A stretch of DNA of 64,000 bases, taken from JACVRW01 sp034664125 (GTDB taxonomy: Bacteria > Actinomycetota > Thermoleophilia > Solirubrobacterales > Thermoleophilaceae). Position numbers and translations under genes: made by a program. The notes beneath the pieces were generated by a model that worked only from the letters and a program-made list of their open reading frames with translations, was not told the origin of the DNA and did no database searches. Every line of letters starts with the position of its first letter. Position 1 is the first letter of the stretch. Where the stretch lies: positions 82,187 through 146,186 of the forward strand of contig JAXDIG010000058.1 of the NCBI GenBank assembly GCA_034664125.1, written 5' to 3'. Below, piece by piece: positions 17,080 to 25,611 of the stretch.

Positions 17080-18566
17080 CCCCGCGCGTGGCGCTGGTGA
17101 TCCTCGACGGATGGGGCCTCGCGGAGCCGGAGCCGGGCAACGCCGTCGAGCTGGCCGACACTCCCGTGTTCGACGAGCTCTGGGCCGAGCACCCGCACAC
17201 CACACTGACCGCCTGGGGGCCGGCGGTCGGGCTGCCCGAGGGCCAGATGGGCAACTCGGAGGTGGGCCACCTGAACCTGGGCGCCGGGGCGGTGGTCAAG
17301 CAGGACCTGCTGCGGATCGACGAGGCGATCGAGGACGGCTCGTTCGCCGAGAACGAGACGCTGCGCGACGCCTGCCACACCGAGCGGCTGCACCTGCTGG
17401 GGCTGGTTTCGGCCGGCGGCGTGCACGCCTCGATGGAGCACCTGAAGGCACTGGTCGAGCTGGCCGGCGGCCAGGGCGTCGACGACGTGGTGGTCCACGC
17501 GTTCACCGACGGCCGCGACACCAACCCGGATTCGGGCGCGGGCTACCTGGGCGAGGTCGAGAGCTGGGGCGGCGCCCGCGTGGCCACGGTGACCGGGCGC
17601 TACTTCGCGATGGACCGCGACAAGCGCTGGGACCGGACCAAGCTGGCGTACGACGCGATCGTGCACGGCCAGGCCGAGCACTCCGCCCAGACCGGCGAGG
17701 AGGCCGTGAAGGCGGCCTACGAGCGCGGCCAGACCGACGAGTTCATCGAGCCCACCCTGGTGGGCGACGAGGGCCAGATCCGCGACGGCGACAGCGTCGT
17801 CTACTTCAACTTCCGCCCCGACCGGGCGCGGCAGCTGACGCGGGCGCTCGGCGAGCGCGACTTCGACGAATTCGACCGCGGCGAGGCTCCGGAGGTGCGG
17901 CTGACCACGCTCACGCAGTACCAGGAGGACTGGGACTACCCGGTGGCGTTCCCCCAGGCGCGCCCCGCGGTCACGCTGGCGAGCGTGCTGGCCGAGCGCG
18001 GCGTCAAGCAGCTGCACGTGGCCGAAACCGAGAAGTACGCGCACGTCACCTACTTCTTCAACGGCGGCGAGGAGGACCCGTACCCGGGCGAGGAACGCAG
18101 GCTGGTGGACTCGCCGCGCGACGTGCCGACCTACGACAAGAAGCCGGAGATGAGCGCCGCGGCGGCCGCCGACGCCTTCGTCGCGGGCTGGCGGGAGCAC
18201 GAGCCGGGCTTCGCCATCATCAACTTCGCGAATCCCGACATGGTCGGGCACACCGGGGTGATCGCGGCGGCGGTGGAGGCGATCGAAACCGTGGACGAGT
18301 GCCTAGGCAGGGTGGTGGAGGCGGTCCACGAGTCCGGCGGGGTGTGCGTGATCACCGCCGACCACGGCAATGCCGACCACATGCTCGAGCCCGACGGCAG
18401 CCCCAACACGGCGCACTCGATGAACCCGGTGCCGCTGATCGTCACGGCCGACGTGGGGGAGCTGCGCGAAGGCGGCGTCCTGGCCGACGTGGCGCCCACC
18501 ATCCTGGCGCTGCTCGAGGAGGAGCAGCCGGACGAGATGACGGGGAAGGCTCTGCAGAAAACTTGA
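17076..18566 (+). CDS. gpmI: 2,3-bisphosphoglycerate-independent phosphoglycerate mutase
   Basis: A 496-residue alkaline-phosphatase superfamily mutase using two metal ions. The N-terminal metal site is VALVILDGWGLAEP, and the nucleophile serine is Ser61 in MGNSEVGHLNLGAG. Later motifs are AFTDGRDTNP, FNFRPDRARQL, NFANPDMVGHTG and ITADHGNADHM, which carry further metal ligands. It completes the gap-pgk-tpiA-gpmI series; the GTG start overlaps the tpiA stop. The Hsp20 promoter overlaps its last codons. Confidence 0.96.
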   Translation: MTPRVALVILDGWGLAEPEPGNAVELADTPVFDELWAEHPHTTLTAWGPAVGLPEGQMGNSEVGHLNLGAGAVVKQDLLRIDEAIEDGSFAENETLRDACHTERLHLLGLVSAGGVHASMEHLKALVELAGGQGVDDVVVHAFTDGRDTNPDSGAGYLGEVESWGGARVATVTGRYFAMDRDKRWDRTKLAYDAIVHGQAEHSAQTGEEAVKAAYERGQTDEFIEPTLVGDEGQIRDGDSVVYFNFRPDRARQLTRALGERDFDEFDRGEAPEVRLTTLTQYQEDWDYPVAFPQARPAVTLASVLAERGVKQLHVAETEKYAHVTYFFNGGEEDPYPGEERRLVDSPRDVPTYDKKPEMSAAAAADAFVAGWREHEPGFAIINFANPDMVGHTGVIAAAVEAIETVDECLGRVVEAVHESGGVCVITADHGNADHMLEPDGSPNTAHSMNPVPLIVTADVGELREGGVLADVAPTILALLEEEQPDEMTGKALQKT

Positions 18567-18591
18567 CATAGTGACACTTAGGTTTTATCTT
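18563..18591 (+). promoter_or_regulatory. sigma-70-type promoter for the Hsp20 gene
   Basis: A perfect -35 hexamer TTGACA (18563-18568) and a -10-like TATCTT (18586-18591) are separated by the ideal 17 bases. The -35 overlaps the gpmI stop codon. Transcription would start near 18598, giving a leader of roughly 30 bases before the Hsp20 ATG. A weak CTTGACA/TTAGG similarity to HspR sites is not enough to call an operator. Confidence 0.65.
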
Positions 18592-18629
18592 CGTGCTCGC
18601 AATGGATCCTGGTCAGATGGAGGTGCGAG

Positions 18630-19103
18630 ATGGCTCTTCTGATGAAGCCCCAGCCGTTTACCCGTGACGTCGACCGGCTCTTCGACGCGTTCTTCGGCGC
18701 CGAGCGCGAGCAGGGCCGCCGGTGGGTTCCCCCGGTGGACCTGGTCGAGGCCGACGACCATTTCGTGCTGAAGGCCGACCTGCCGGGGCTGTCCGAGGGC
18801 GACGTGTCCATCGAGGTCCACGACGGCACGCTCACGATCTCCGGCGAGCGCGCCGCCGAGCACGCGGCAAGCGAGCGTGGCTGGTACCGCATCGAGCGCC
18901 CGTTCGGGAGCTTCGGCCGTTCGCTGACGCTGCCGGACGGGGTCGAACCGGACGCGATCTCCGCGCAGTTCGACCGCGGCGTCCTCGAGGTGCGGGTCCC
19001 GAAGCCCGAGCAGCGCAAGCCGCGCCGGGTCGAGATCCGGGCCGGTTCGCACGAGCGCAACGGCGGCGCGCCCGCGGTTGAGGGCACGGCGACCGAGTCG
19101 TAG
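18630..19103 (+). CDS. small heat-shock protein (Hsp20/alpha-crystallin family)
   Basis: A 157-residue ATP-independent holdase that binds unfolding proteins. The alpha-crystallin domain spans about residues 35-135: WVPPVDLVEADDHFVLKADL at the start, LPGLSEGDVSIEVHDGTLTI, and the closing GVLEVRVPKP, a standard GVLxxxxPK motif before the C-terminal extension. The extension has no clear IxI motif but contains RVEIRA. A strong ribosome-binding site (GGAGGTG) precedes the ATG, and it has its own promoter, so it is likely induced separately from the glycolytic operon. Confidence 0.92.
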   Translation: MALLMKPQPFTRDVDRLFDAFFGAEREQGRRWVPPVDLVEADDHFVLKADLPGLSEGDVSIEVHDGTLTISGERAAEHAASERGWYRIERPFGSFGRSLTLPDGVEPDAISAQFDRGVLEVRVPKPEQRKPRRVEIRAGSHERNGGAPAVEGTATES

Positions 19104-19135
19104 CCCGTTCGGCACACCCGTTCCGGCGAGTTCCC

Positions 19136-19186
19136 GGGGGTGGGCCCCGAAGTGGGGGTCATGTCTGACAACGAGGGCCCACCCCC
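19136..19186. repeat. long inverted repeat between Hsp20 and tgt
   Basis: A 12-bp perfect inverted repeat (GGGGGTGGGCCC at 19136-19147 with GGGCCCACCCCC at 19175-19186) encloses a 27-base loop containing GTCATGTCTGAC. It may terminate Hsp20 transcription, although there is no T-tract. The layout also resembles REP-type palindromic units. Confidence 0.5.
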
Positions 19187-19218
19187 CGGCGGGCGGCTGC
19201 CTGCGTAGGCTCCCGGCC

Positions 19219-20394
19219 CTGCCGCCCGTCTTCGAGATCACCGCGCGCGACGGGGCCGCCCGGGCGGGCCTGATCCACACGCCCCACGGGGCGGTGCGCA
19301 CGCCCGCCTTCGTGCCGCTCGCCTCGACGGCGACGGTCAAGTCGCTGCACGCCGCCGAGGTGGCCGAGCTGGGCTACGACATGGTGCTCGGCAACACGTT
19401 CCACCTGTTCATCCAGCCGGGGGCGGAGCTGATCCGGGAGATGGGCGGGCTGCACGAGTTCATGGGCTGGCGCGGCGCCATCGTCACCGACTCGGGCGGC
19501 TACCAGGTGTTCTCCATGGGACACGGCTCGGTGGCCGAGGAGATCAAGCGCCGCCGCGACCGCCCGAAGTCGATGATCATCTCGATCGAGGAGGAGGGCG
19601 TTCGCTTTCGCTCCTACCTGGACGGCGCGGAGCGCTTCATGGGCCCCGAAACCTCCATGGACGTGCAGGCGGCGCTCGGCTCGGACATCGCGCTCGCCTT
19701 CGACGAGTGCACGCCGTTCCACGTCGAGCGCGAGTACACCGAGAGCTCCATGGAGCGCACCCACCGCTGGCTCGACCGCTGCGTCGGCTGGCACGGCGAG
19801 CACGCCCCGGCAGGCCAGCTGCTGTACGGGATCGTCCAGGGCGGCGTGTACGAGGACCTGCGCGCCCGGTCGACCGCCTACGTGGCGGAGTCGGGCGTCC
19901 AGGGCATCGCCATAGGGGGGTCGCTCGGGCAGTCGAAGGAGCAGATGCGCGAGGTGGTCGGGTGGTCGCTGCGAGGGCTGCCCGACGAGCGGCCGCGTCA
20001 CCTGCTCGGGATCGGCGACGTGGACGACCTGGTCCACGCGGTCGGCGCGGGCATCGACACCTTCGACTGCGCCACCCCGACGCGGCTGGCGCGGCACGGG
20101 AGCGCCCTCGTGCACGACCCGGCCAGCCGCTGGCGCCTCGACCTCGCCAAGGGCGCCCACCGCACCAGCACCGAGCCGATCGACGAGCACTGCCCCTGCC
20201 CGGCCTGCCGCGAGCACACGCGCGGCTACCTGCACTACCTGATCAGAGCCGGCGAGTTGACCGCGAAGCGCCTGATTACGCTGCACAACATGACGTTCAT
20301 GGAGCGGCTGATGCGGGGGATGCGCGACTCGATCGCGGCCGGGACCTTCGCCGCGCACGGCGAGCGGGTGCTCGGCGGGCAGCTCGCGCGGTGA
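19219..20394 (+). CDS. tgt: tRNA-guanine(34) transglycosylase
   Basis: A protein of about 391 residues that exchanges guanine for a queuosine precursor in GUN anticodons. Landmarks are GLIHTPHGAVRTPAFVPL, DSGGYQVFSMG with the active-site Asp, a second catalytic Asp near IDTFDCATPTRLARHG (usually DCVxPTRxARxG), and the zinc site CPCPAC with a following His. Family similarity begins at PPVFEITARDG, where the only nearby start is CTG; an in-frame TTG 141 bases upstream would add an unlikely extension across the inverted repeat. The start is therefore uncertain. No queuosine biosynthesis genes are nearby. Confidence 0.85.
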   Translation: MPPVFEITARDGAARAGLIHTPHGAVRTPAFVPLASTATVKSLHAAEVAELGYDMVLGNTFHLFIQPGAELIREMGGLHEFMGWRGAIVTDSGGYQVFSMGHGSVAEEIKRRRDRPKSMIISIEEEGVRFRSYLDGAERFMGPETSMDVQAALGSDIALAFDECTPFHVEREYTESSMERTHRWLDRCVGWHGEHAPAGQLLYGIVQGGVYEDLRARSTAYVAESGVQGIAIGGSLGQSKEQMREVVGWSLRGLPDERPRHLLGIGDVDDLVHAVGAGIDTFDCATPTRLARHGSALVHDPASRWRLDLAKGAHRTSTEPIDEHCPCPACREHTRGYLHYLIRAGELTAKRLITLHNMTFMERLMRGMRDSIAAGTFAAHGERVLGGQLAR

Positions 20395-21563
20395 CCTCCG
20401 CCACGGCCCCCTACTGGCTCGACGGGCCCTATGAGCCACGTCCACCGCTCGAAGGCGACGTGGAGGTCGAGGCGTGCGTGATCGGCGCCGGGGTAGCGGG
20501 CCTCTCCTGTGCGCGGCGGCTCGCGGAGCACGGCATCGAGACGGTCGTGCTCGAGCGCGACACGGTCGCTAGCGGAGCGAGCGGCCGCAACGGCGGCTTC
20601 CTGCTCGCGGGCGTCGCCGCCTTCTACGTCGACGCCCAGGAGAGCTACGGGCAGGACTACGCCCGCAGCATGTACGAGCGCACCCTCGAGGCGCAGGAGG
20701 AGATCTACGAGCTGGCCGCGCGGCTCGGCGTTGCCGACGCGGTGCGCCGCACCGGGCTGCTGCGCGTGTCCTCGTCGGAGGAGGAGGCCGAGCACGTGCG
20801 CCGTCACGTCGAGGCGCTGCGGGCCGACGGCTTTTCCGGCGAGCTGCTCGAGCGCGACGAGCTGCCGCCGATGCTGCGCAAGAGCGCCTGGAACGCCTGC
20901 CTGACCGATCACGACGGCGCCCTGCAGCCGGCGCGCTGGATCCGGGCGCTGGCGCGCGCGGCCGAGCAGGCCGGCGCGCGCATCCACGAGCGCACGCCGG
21001 TCGATCCGCCCGTGTGCGCGCCGGAGGAGGGCCCGGTCGCGACGGGGAGCGGCAGCGTCCGGGCACGCCACGTGATCGTCGCGTCCGACGGCGCGCTGCC
21101 CGCGCTGATCGGAGATCAGGCGGCCGGCGTGCGCGCCCGCCGCCTGCACATGGTCGCCACCGAGCCGCTGCCGGAGCGGCTGATCGATCGACCCGTGTAC
21201 GCGCGATGGGGCCGCGAGTACTTCCAGCAGGCGCTCGATGGCCGGGTGCTGGCCGGCGGCTACAGCGACCTGGACGCCGAGGCGTCCTACACGGCCCGCG
21301 ACGAGGGCGACCCGCGGATCTGGGAGCGGATCGAGCGGTACCTGCGCGAAGACCTCGGCCTCCAGGCCCCCGTCACGCACCGCTGGGTCGGGACCGTCGG
21401 CTACAGCGCCGACGGGCTGCCCTTCGTGGGCGCGGTGCCCGAGCGCCCCGGGCTCTACGCCGCGGGCGGCTACTCCGGCCACGGCAACGTGCTCGGGTTC
21501 CTCGCCGGCCAGCAGCTGGCGGATCTCGTGCGGGACGCGGGCACTCTGGCTGACGCGACGTGA
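20391..21563 (+). CDS. FAD-dependent oxidoreductase (DAO family)
   Basis: A 390-residue flavoprotein of the D-amino-acid/glycine oxidase superfamily. The dinucleotide-binding motif is CVIGAGVAGLSCARRLAEHG, followed by the family's SGASGRNGGFLL. The C-terminal GLYAAGGYSGHGNVLGFLAG closes the FAD site. The N-terminal region before the FAD motif (PYWLDGPYEPRPPLEGDVEV) is like the gamma-glutamylputrescine oxidase (PuuB) branch, which begins with a short YW segment. It could oxidise an amine or amino acid; the substrate is not determined. The GTG start overlaps the tgt stop. Confidence 0.75.
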   Translation: MTSATAPYWLDGPYEPRPPLEGDVEVEACVIGAGVAGLSCARRLAEHGIETVVLERDTVASGASGRNGGFLLAGVAAFYVDAQESYGQDYARSMYERTLEAQEEIYELAARLGVADAVRRTGLLRVSSSEEEAEHVRRHVEALRADGFSGELLERDELPPMLRKSAWNACLTDHDGALQPARWIRALARAAEQAGARIHERTPVDPPVCAPEEGPVATGSGSVRARHVIVASDGALPALIGDQAAGVRARRLHMVATEPLPERLIDRPVYARWGREYFQQALDGRVLAGGYSDLDAEASYTARDEGDPRIWERIERYLREDLGLQAPVTHRWVGTVGYSADGLPFVGAVPERPGLYAAGGYSGHGNVLGFLAGQQLADLVRDAGTLADAT

Positions 21564-21637
21564 CGGAAAAGCAGCAATAAAGGGGGACCGGCCCGCTCGG
21601 GGCATCGACAACTCATCAATCGGTGCACCCGCCGGGG

Positions 21638-21755
21638 TGGTGGGCCGTATTTGCCGTCCCTAGTCGGTCCCAAGGCGGCCCACCGGCCGAAGGGACTGGT
21701 GGGCGGCCCGCATTTGCGCTCGATGGCGCATGACAAAGCGGCCCACCGGCCGGAC
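21638..21755. repeat. two tandem imperfect hairpin repeats
   Basis: The 305-base gap between the FAD oxidase and the kinase holds two adjacent units of about 59 bases (21638-21696 and 21697-21755). Each starts TGGTGGGC and ends GCGGCCCACCGGCCG, so each can fold into a GGTGGGCC/GGCCCACC stem, and both carry ATTTGC in the first half. The genes on both sides point toward this region. It may be a bidirectional terminator or a pair of REP-like units. A further GC-rich stretch with no recognisable gene runs to 21868. Confidence 0.55.
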
Positions 21756-21868
21756 AGGCCGGGGGTCGGCTGAGTTCTGGACCGACTCCCTCCGCAGCCG
21801 CCGTTTACGCCGCAAACCGCCCCAACGCATGGGCCAAACGCGGGCCGCCGGGCGGCCGAAACGCGCCC

Positions 21869-23038
21869 CTAGCGCGAGTGGTCCTGCAGGAACTGGCGCA
21901 GGTCCTGGATCTGCTGGCGCACGTTGTCGTCGTTCACCGGTGACACGCCGCTGCCGCTGTTGCTCGACGCGACCAGCGCCACGCCCACCGCGGCGACCGC
22001 CGCGAGCACCAGCAGCAGCGCGAAGAAGGTGGCCATCCGGCGCCGGCGTGCGGAGCGGCGCGCCTCGCGGTCGTCCCGGCGCGCCGGCGGGGCGGTCGGC
22101 TCGGCGTAGGAGGGCAGCGGGGCGGGGACGGGTTGGTAGGAGGTGCGCGGCATCGCCCGCGTGGCGTCCGTGTCGGTGAGCGCCAGGCGGCGCGTGGCGT
22201 CGGTCGTCACGCCATGCACGCCTGCCTCGATCGCCTCGGCCATCTCGAGCGCCGACCGGTAGCGCGACTCAGGCTCGCGCTCGAGGCAGCGCCGGATCGC
22301 GTCGTCCAGCTCGGCCGGCACCTCGCGCCGGAAGTCCCTGATCGACTCCACGTTCTCATGCTGCTGCTTGAGCGCGAGCTCGGTGAGCGAGGTGTACTCG
22401 TGCGGCAGGCGGCCGGTCAGGAACTGGTAGGCGCAGACGCCCAGCGAGTAGGTGTCCGACGCGGGGCCGGCCTCGTCGCCGCGCGCCTGCTCGGGGGAAA
22501 GGTAGGCGGCGGTGCCGAGCACGGAACCCACCTGCGTGATGCGCGTCTGCTCGGCCGCCTTCGCGATCCCGAAGTCGGCCAGCTTGGTGATCCCGGTTTC
22601 GCTGGAGAGCAGCAGGTTGCCCGGCTTGACGTCGCGGTGGATGACCCCGGCGCGGTGGGCGTAGTCGAGGCCGTGACAGGCGTCGCGCACGATCTGGACG
22701 GTCTGGTCGATCTCGAGCTGCTTGTGCTCGCGCAGCAGGTCCGCCGCCGACGGGCCGTCGACGTACTCCATGACGATGTAGTGCCGGCCGCTCTCCGGAT
22801 CCCGGCCCGAGTCGAATACCTGCACGATGTTCGGGTGCTGCAGCCGGGCTGCCGACAGCGCCTCGCGCCGGAAGCGGGCCACGAAGTCCTCGTCCTCGGC
22901 GAGGTGCTCGGCCAGCAGCTTCACCGCGACCGAGCGCTCCAGAACCGAGTCGGTGGCGAGGAACACCGTGGACATTCCCCCGGCGCCGAGCCGCCGGTCG
23001 ATCCGGTAGCGGGTGGCGATCTCCGCGGGTGCGCTCAT
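21869..23038 (-). CDS. membrane-anchored Ser/Thr protein kinase (PknB-like, no PASTA)
   Basis: A 389-residue eukaryotic-type kinase. The catalytic domain occupies about residues 11-270: glycine-rich loop RLGAGGMSTVFLA, ATP lysine Lys40 in VAVKLL, catalytic loop GVIHRDVKPGNLLL, DFGIAKA as metal site, and APE-region YLSPEQARG. A basic linker (ARRSARRRRM) precedes one transmembrane helix (about residues 335-357) and a short outside tail of some 30 residues, QQIQDLRQFLQDHSR. PASTA repeats are absent, so the external signal differs from classical PknB. The start overlaps the stop of the upstream lipoprotein gene (ATGA), suggesting a functional pair. Confidence 0.9.
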   Translation of the reverse strand: MSAPAEIATRYRIDRRLGAGGMSTVFLATDSVLERSVAVKLLAEHLAEDEDFVARFRREALSAARLQHPNIVQVFDSGRDPESGRHYIVMEYVDGPSAADLLREHKQLEIDQTVQIVRDACHGLDYAHRAGVIHRDVKPGNLLLSSETGITKLADFGIAKAAEQTRITQVGSVLGTAAYLSPEQARGDEAGPASDTYSLGVCAYQFLTGRLPHEYTSLTELALKQQHENVESIRDFRREVPAELDDAIRRCLEREPESRYRSALEMAEAIEAGVHGVTTDATRRLALTDTDATRAMPRTSYQPVPAPLPSYAEPTAPPARRDDREARRSARRRRMATFFALLLVLAAVAAVGVALVASSNSGSGVSPVNDDNVRQQIQDLRQFLQDHSR

Positions 23039-23571
23039 TCGTCGGCACCCGGGCCGGCGCCCCCGCCGGTGCCGCCGCTGGTGCCGCCGTCGTCCGGGGT
23101 CGTGTTTGTCGTCGTGTCCGGCGGCACGGTTTCCGTCGGCTGCGTATCGGTCGGCGTGGTTTCGGTGGTGGGCGTGGTTTCGGTCGTATCCGTGGTTTCG
23201 GTGGTGTCCGTCTCGGTGTTGGTGTCGGTCGTCGTGTCCGGCGTAGTGGTCGACCCCTGGTCGTCGCACTGCTCGGCCGTCAGCTCGAACAGCCGATCGA
23301 AGCTCTCGACGAGGGCACTGCGCTCGTCGCGATCGACGCTGCGGGGGAGGGACGCGAGGATCGTCTCCACCGCCGGCTGGGAGTCGTTCTCGATGTCGGC
23401 GCACGCCCCGCCGCCGGCGTCGAAGCGACGCTGCACCTCTGCGAGGCGCGTGTCCAGCTCCTGTGCTGAAGTGGCCGGGATCGACCGCTTGGGCTCCTGA
23501 TCGGCCCCACATCCCGCGGCCAGGCCGGCCGCGAGCACGAGCAGCAGTGTTGTCAGGGTGCGAAGAGTCAC
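23035..23571 (-). CDS. lipoprotein with threonine-rich tail
   Basis: A 178-residue secreted protein. The signal ends in the lipobox LAAGC (AAGLAAGCGADQEPKRS). The middle (about residues 35-105) is a helical domain with two cysteines (GGACADI and TAEQCDDQ) that may form a disulfide. The rest is a flexible tail of Thr-Thr-Glu/Asp repeats such as TTDTTETTPTTETTP, like a glycosylated stalk. It is coupled on both sides, to the kinase downstream and the metallophosphatase upstream. It could be an extracellular sensor partner for the kinase; that is inference from gene order. Confidence 0.65.
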   Translation of the reverse strand: MTLRTLTTLLLVLAAGLAAGCGADQEPKRSIPATSAQELDTRLAEVQRRFDAGGGACADIENDSQPAVETILASLPRSVDRDERSALVESFDRLFELTAEQCDDQGSTTTPDTTTDTNTETDTTETTDTTETTPTTETTPTDTQPTETVPPDTTTNTTPDDGGTSGGTGGGAGPGADE

Positions 23572-24299
23572 TGTCCGATGAAGAGCCGCTGGGCGAGCAC
23601 CGTGGGCAGGCCCGCCTCCTCGATCGCGGCAGCGGCCGCCTCGATCGGGTATTCGACGCGCCGCCACTCGGCGCTCCACCCCTCTGTGTCTAGCAGGAGC
23701 CACGCCGCGCGCGGGTCGCCGTCGCGTGGCTGGCCCACCGCGCCGGGGTTCAGCAGCCACCTGCCGTCGCTCAGATCCTGCTCCAGGCCGCCCTCCGCGG
23801 CGGCGCCCTCGGCCGGCCCCTCGCCGGCGCGCCGGAACCAGAGCGCGACGTGCGAGTGGCCGATCGCGCCCACGCGGGGCTCCATCAGCTCCATGCACTC
23901 GTTGGCCTGCCACGTGGACAGCACGTACTCCCAGATCGGGTCGCGCGGCGAGGCGTGATAGAGCCCGATCGCGCGGCCGTCCTGCTTGGGACGCAGGCCC
24001 TTCAGGAACTCGAGCGCGCTCGCGCCGATGTGCTCCTGCGTCCACTGCGCCGCGGCTGCCGCGCTCGACGAGAAGTCCGCGATGTCGATCTCACCGGTCA
24101 CGACCAGGTCGTGGTTGCCGGCCAGGCAGAGGTCGCAGCGGCTGCGCGCCAGCTCGACGCAGGCGTCCGGCTGGGCGCCGTAGCCGACCAGGTCGCCGAG
24201 GCACCAGACCTCCTCCACGTCCGAGGAGTCGACATCGGCGAGCACGGCCTCGAAGGCCGGCAGGTTGCCGTGCACGTCCGACAGCAGGGCGATGCGCAT
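23568..24299 (-). CDS. calcineurin-like metallophosphoesterase (YfcE/MJ0936-like)
   Basis: A 243-residue cytosolic two-metal phosphoesterase. Motifs in order: ALLSDVHGNLPAFEAVLADV (DxH), VWCLGDLVGYGAQPD (GDxxGxG), CLAGNHDLVVTG (GNHD), IGHSHVALWF (GHxH) and LLNPGAVGQPRDGDPRAAW, as in the small MJ0936/YfcE branch. Such enzymes act on phosphodiesters; the natural substrate is unknown. It is the first gene of the minus-strand operon with the lipoprotein and the Ser/Thr kinase, each overlapping the next. A phosphatase-like enzyme beside a kinase is notable, but it is not a PP2C. Confidence 0.85.
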   Translation of the reverse strand: MRIALLSDVHGNLPAFEAVLADVDSSDVEEVWCLGDLVGYGAQPDACVELARSRCDLCLAGNHDLVVTGEIDIADFSSSAAAAAQWTQEHIGASALEFLKGLRPKQDGRAIGLYHASPRDPIWEYVLSTWQANECMELMEPRVGAIGHSHVALWFRRAGEGPAEGAAAEGGLEQDLSDGRWLLNPGAVGQPRDGDPRAAWLLLDTEGWSAEWRRVEYPIEAAAAAIEEAGLPTVLAQRLFIGQ

Positions 24300-24326
24300 T
24301 CGGGTGCCTTCTACGATGTCCAGGGA

Positions 24327-25586
24327 ATGGAAGCCAGGGGTTCCGGTGGGCACTCTGGGCGCGCGCGTCTGCCGCTGGCTCTTGCCGTGGCGGTGGCTGC
24401 CGCCGCGGCCGCCACCTTGCTGCTGCGACCACGCAGCGGCTTGATCGAGCCGGCCACCGTGGACGCGCAATCGTACTTCACGGCGCTGCAGCTGGACCGC
24501 GCGAAGGACTTCCGCGGCGTCCAGCGCCTGATCACGCTGGGAAGCCTGGTGCTCAGCACGGGGACGCTCGCCCTGGTGGCGTGGCGTCCTCCGCGGCGTC
24601 TCTTCGAGCGTTTCGGGAGACGGCCGGTACTGGGCGCCGCCGCGGTGGGCGCGGGACTCTCGCTGCTGCTGGTGGTCATCGACCTGCCCCTGTCCGCCTG
24701 GAGCCACCAGCGCGCCGTGGACGTGGGCCTGTCCACGCAGCAGTGGCCCGACTGGTTCGTCGACGTGGCCAAGTCAGCGGCCATCGGGGCCGGCTTCGCC
24801 GCGCTCGGCGCCGCGCTCGCGCTGGCGCTCGTGCGGCGCTTCCGCCGCAACTGGTGGGCTCCGGCGGCGGTCGTGGTGGTCGCTTTCGGCTTCATCACGG
24901 TCTGGCTCTTCCCGGTCGTGATCGACCCGATCTTCAACAACTTCCAGAAGCTGCCGCCGGGGCCGATCCGCTCCGACGTGCTGAGACTGGCCCGCAAGGC
25001 CGGCGTCGACGTGGGGGAGGTCTACCGCGTGGACGCGAGCCGGCGCACGACGGCCGCCAACGCGTACGTCAACGGCCTCGGGCACTCCAAGCGGGTGGTG
25101 CTGTTCGACAACCTGATCGAGGGGTTCCCGCGTGACGAGGTCCGGCTCGTGGTCGCACACGAGCTGGGACACCAGAAGCACAACGACGTGCTGCGCGGGC
25201 TGGCCTGGCTGGCGCTCGTCGCGCCCGCAGGCACGTTCCTCACGCAGCGGCTCGCCGAGGCGTTCGGGCGCCGCTACGGCCTGGGCGATCCGGGCACGAA
25301 GCCCGGGGCGGCCGCGCTCCCGGCGATCGCCCTGGCCATCACGCTGGCCGCCTTCGGCTTCGGCGTGGCCTCCAACGTGCTCTCGCGCCAGGTCGAGGCC
25401 CGCGCGGATGCCTTCTCGCTGCAACTCACCCACGACCCGGGCTCGTTCGTCCAGTTCCACCGCCGGCTCGCGGTGCGCAACATCGCCGATCCCGACCCGC
25501 CGCGGTTCTGGCAGATCCTGTTCGGGACGCACCCGACCACGGTCCAGCGGATCGGCATCGGCGTGGCCTTCGAGAAGCGCCGCTAG
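24327..25586 (+). CDS. M48 family membrane metalloprotease (Ste24/CAAX protease-like)
   Basis: A 419-residue integral membrane protease with an N-terminal segment, several helices up to about residue 215, a cytosolic zinc domain and a C-terminal hydrophobic stretch. The zinc motif is HELGH at residues 278-282 (VVAHELGHQKHND) and the third ligand is the Glu in RQVEARADAF. FPVVIDPIFNNFQKLPPGPI and NAYVNGLGHSKRVVLFDNLI are typical of Ste24-type CAAX proteases. In bacteria these are likely quality-control proteases. It is divergent from the metallophosphatase, whose start is 27 bases away. Confidence 0.9.
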   Translation: MEARGSGGHSGRARLPLALAVAVAAAAAATLLLRPRSGLIEPATVDAQSYFTALQLDRAKDFRGVQRLITLGSLVLSTGTLALVAWRPPRRLFERFGRRPVLGAAAVGAGLSLLLVVIDLPLSAWSHQRAVDVGLSTQQWPDWFVDVAKSAAIGAGFAALGAALALALVRRFRRNWWAPAAVVVVAFGFITVWLFPVVIDPIFNNFQKLPPGPIRSDVLRLARKAGVDVGEVYRVDASRRTTAANAYVNGLGHSKRVVLFDNLIEGFPRDEVRLVVAHELGHQKHNDVLRGLAWLALVAPAGTFLTQRLAEAFGRRYGLGDPGTKPGAAALPAIALAITLAAFGFGVASNVLSRQVEARADAFSLQLTHDPGSFVQFHRRLAVRNIADPDPPRFWQILFGTHPTTVQRIGIGVAFEKRR

Positions 25587-25611
25587 CCGGCTGGCTAGTC
25601 TGCCGCGTCGC

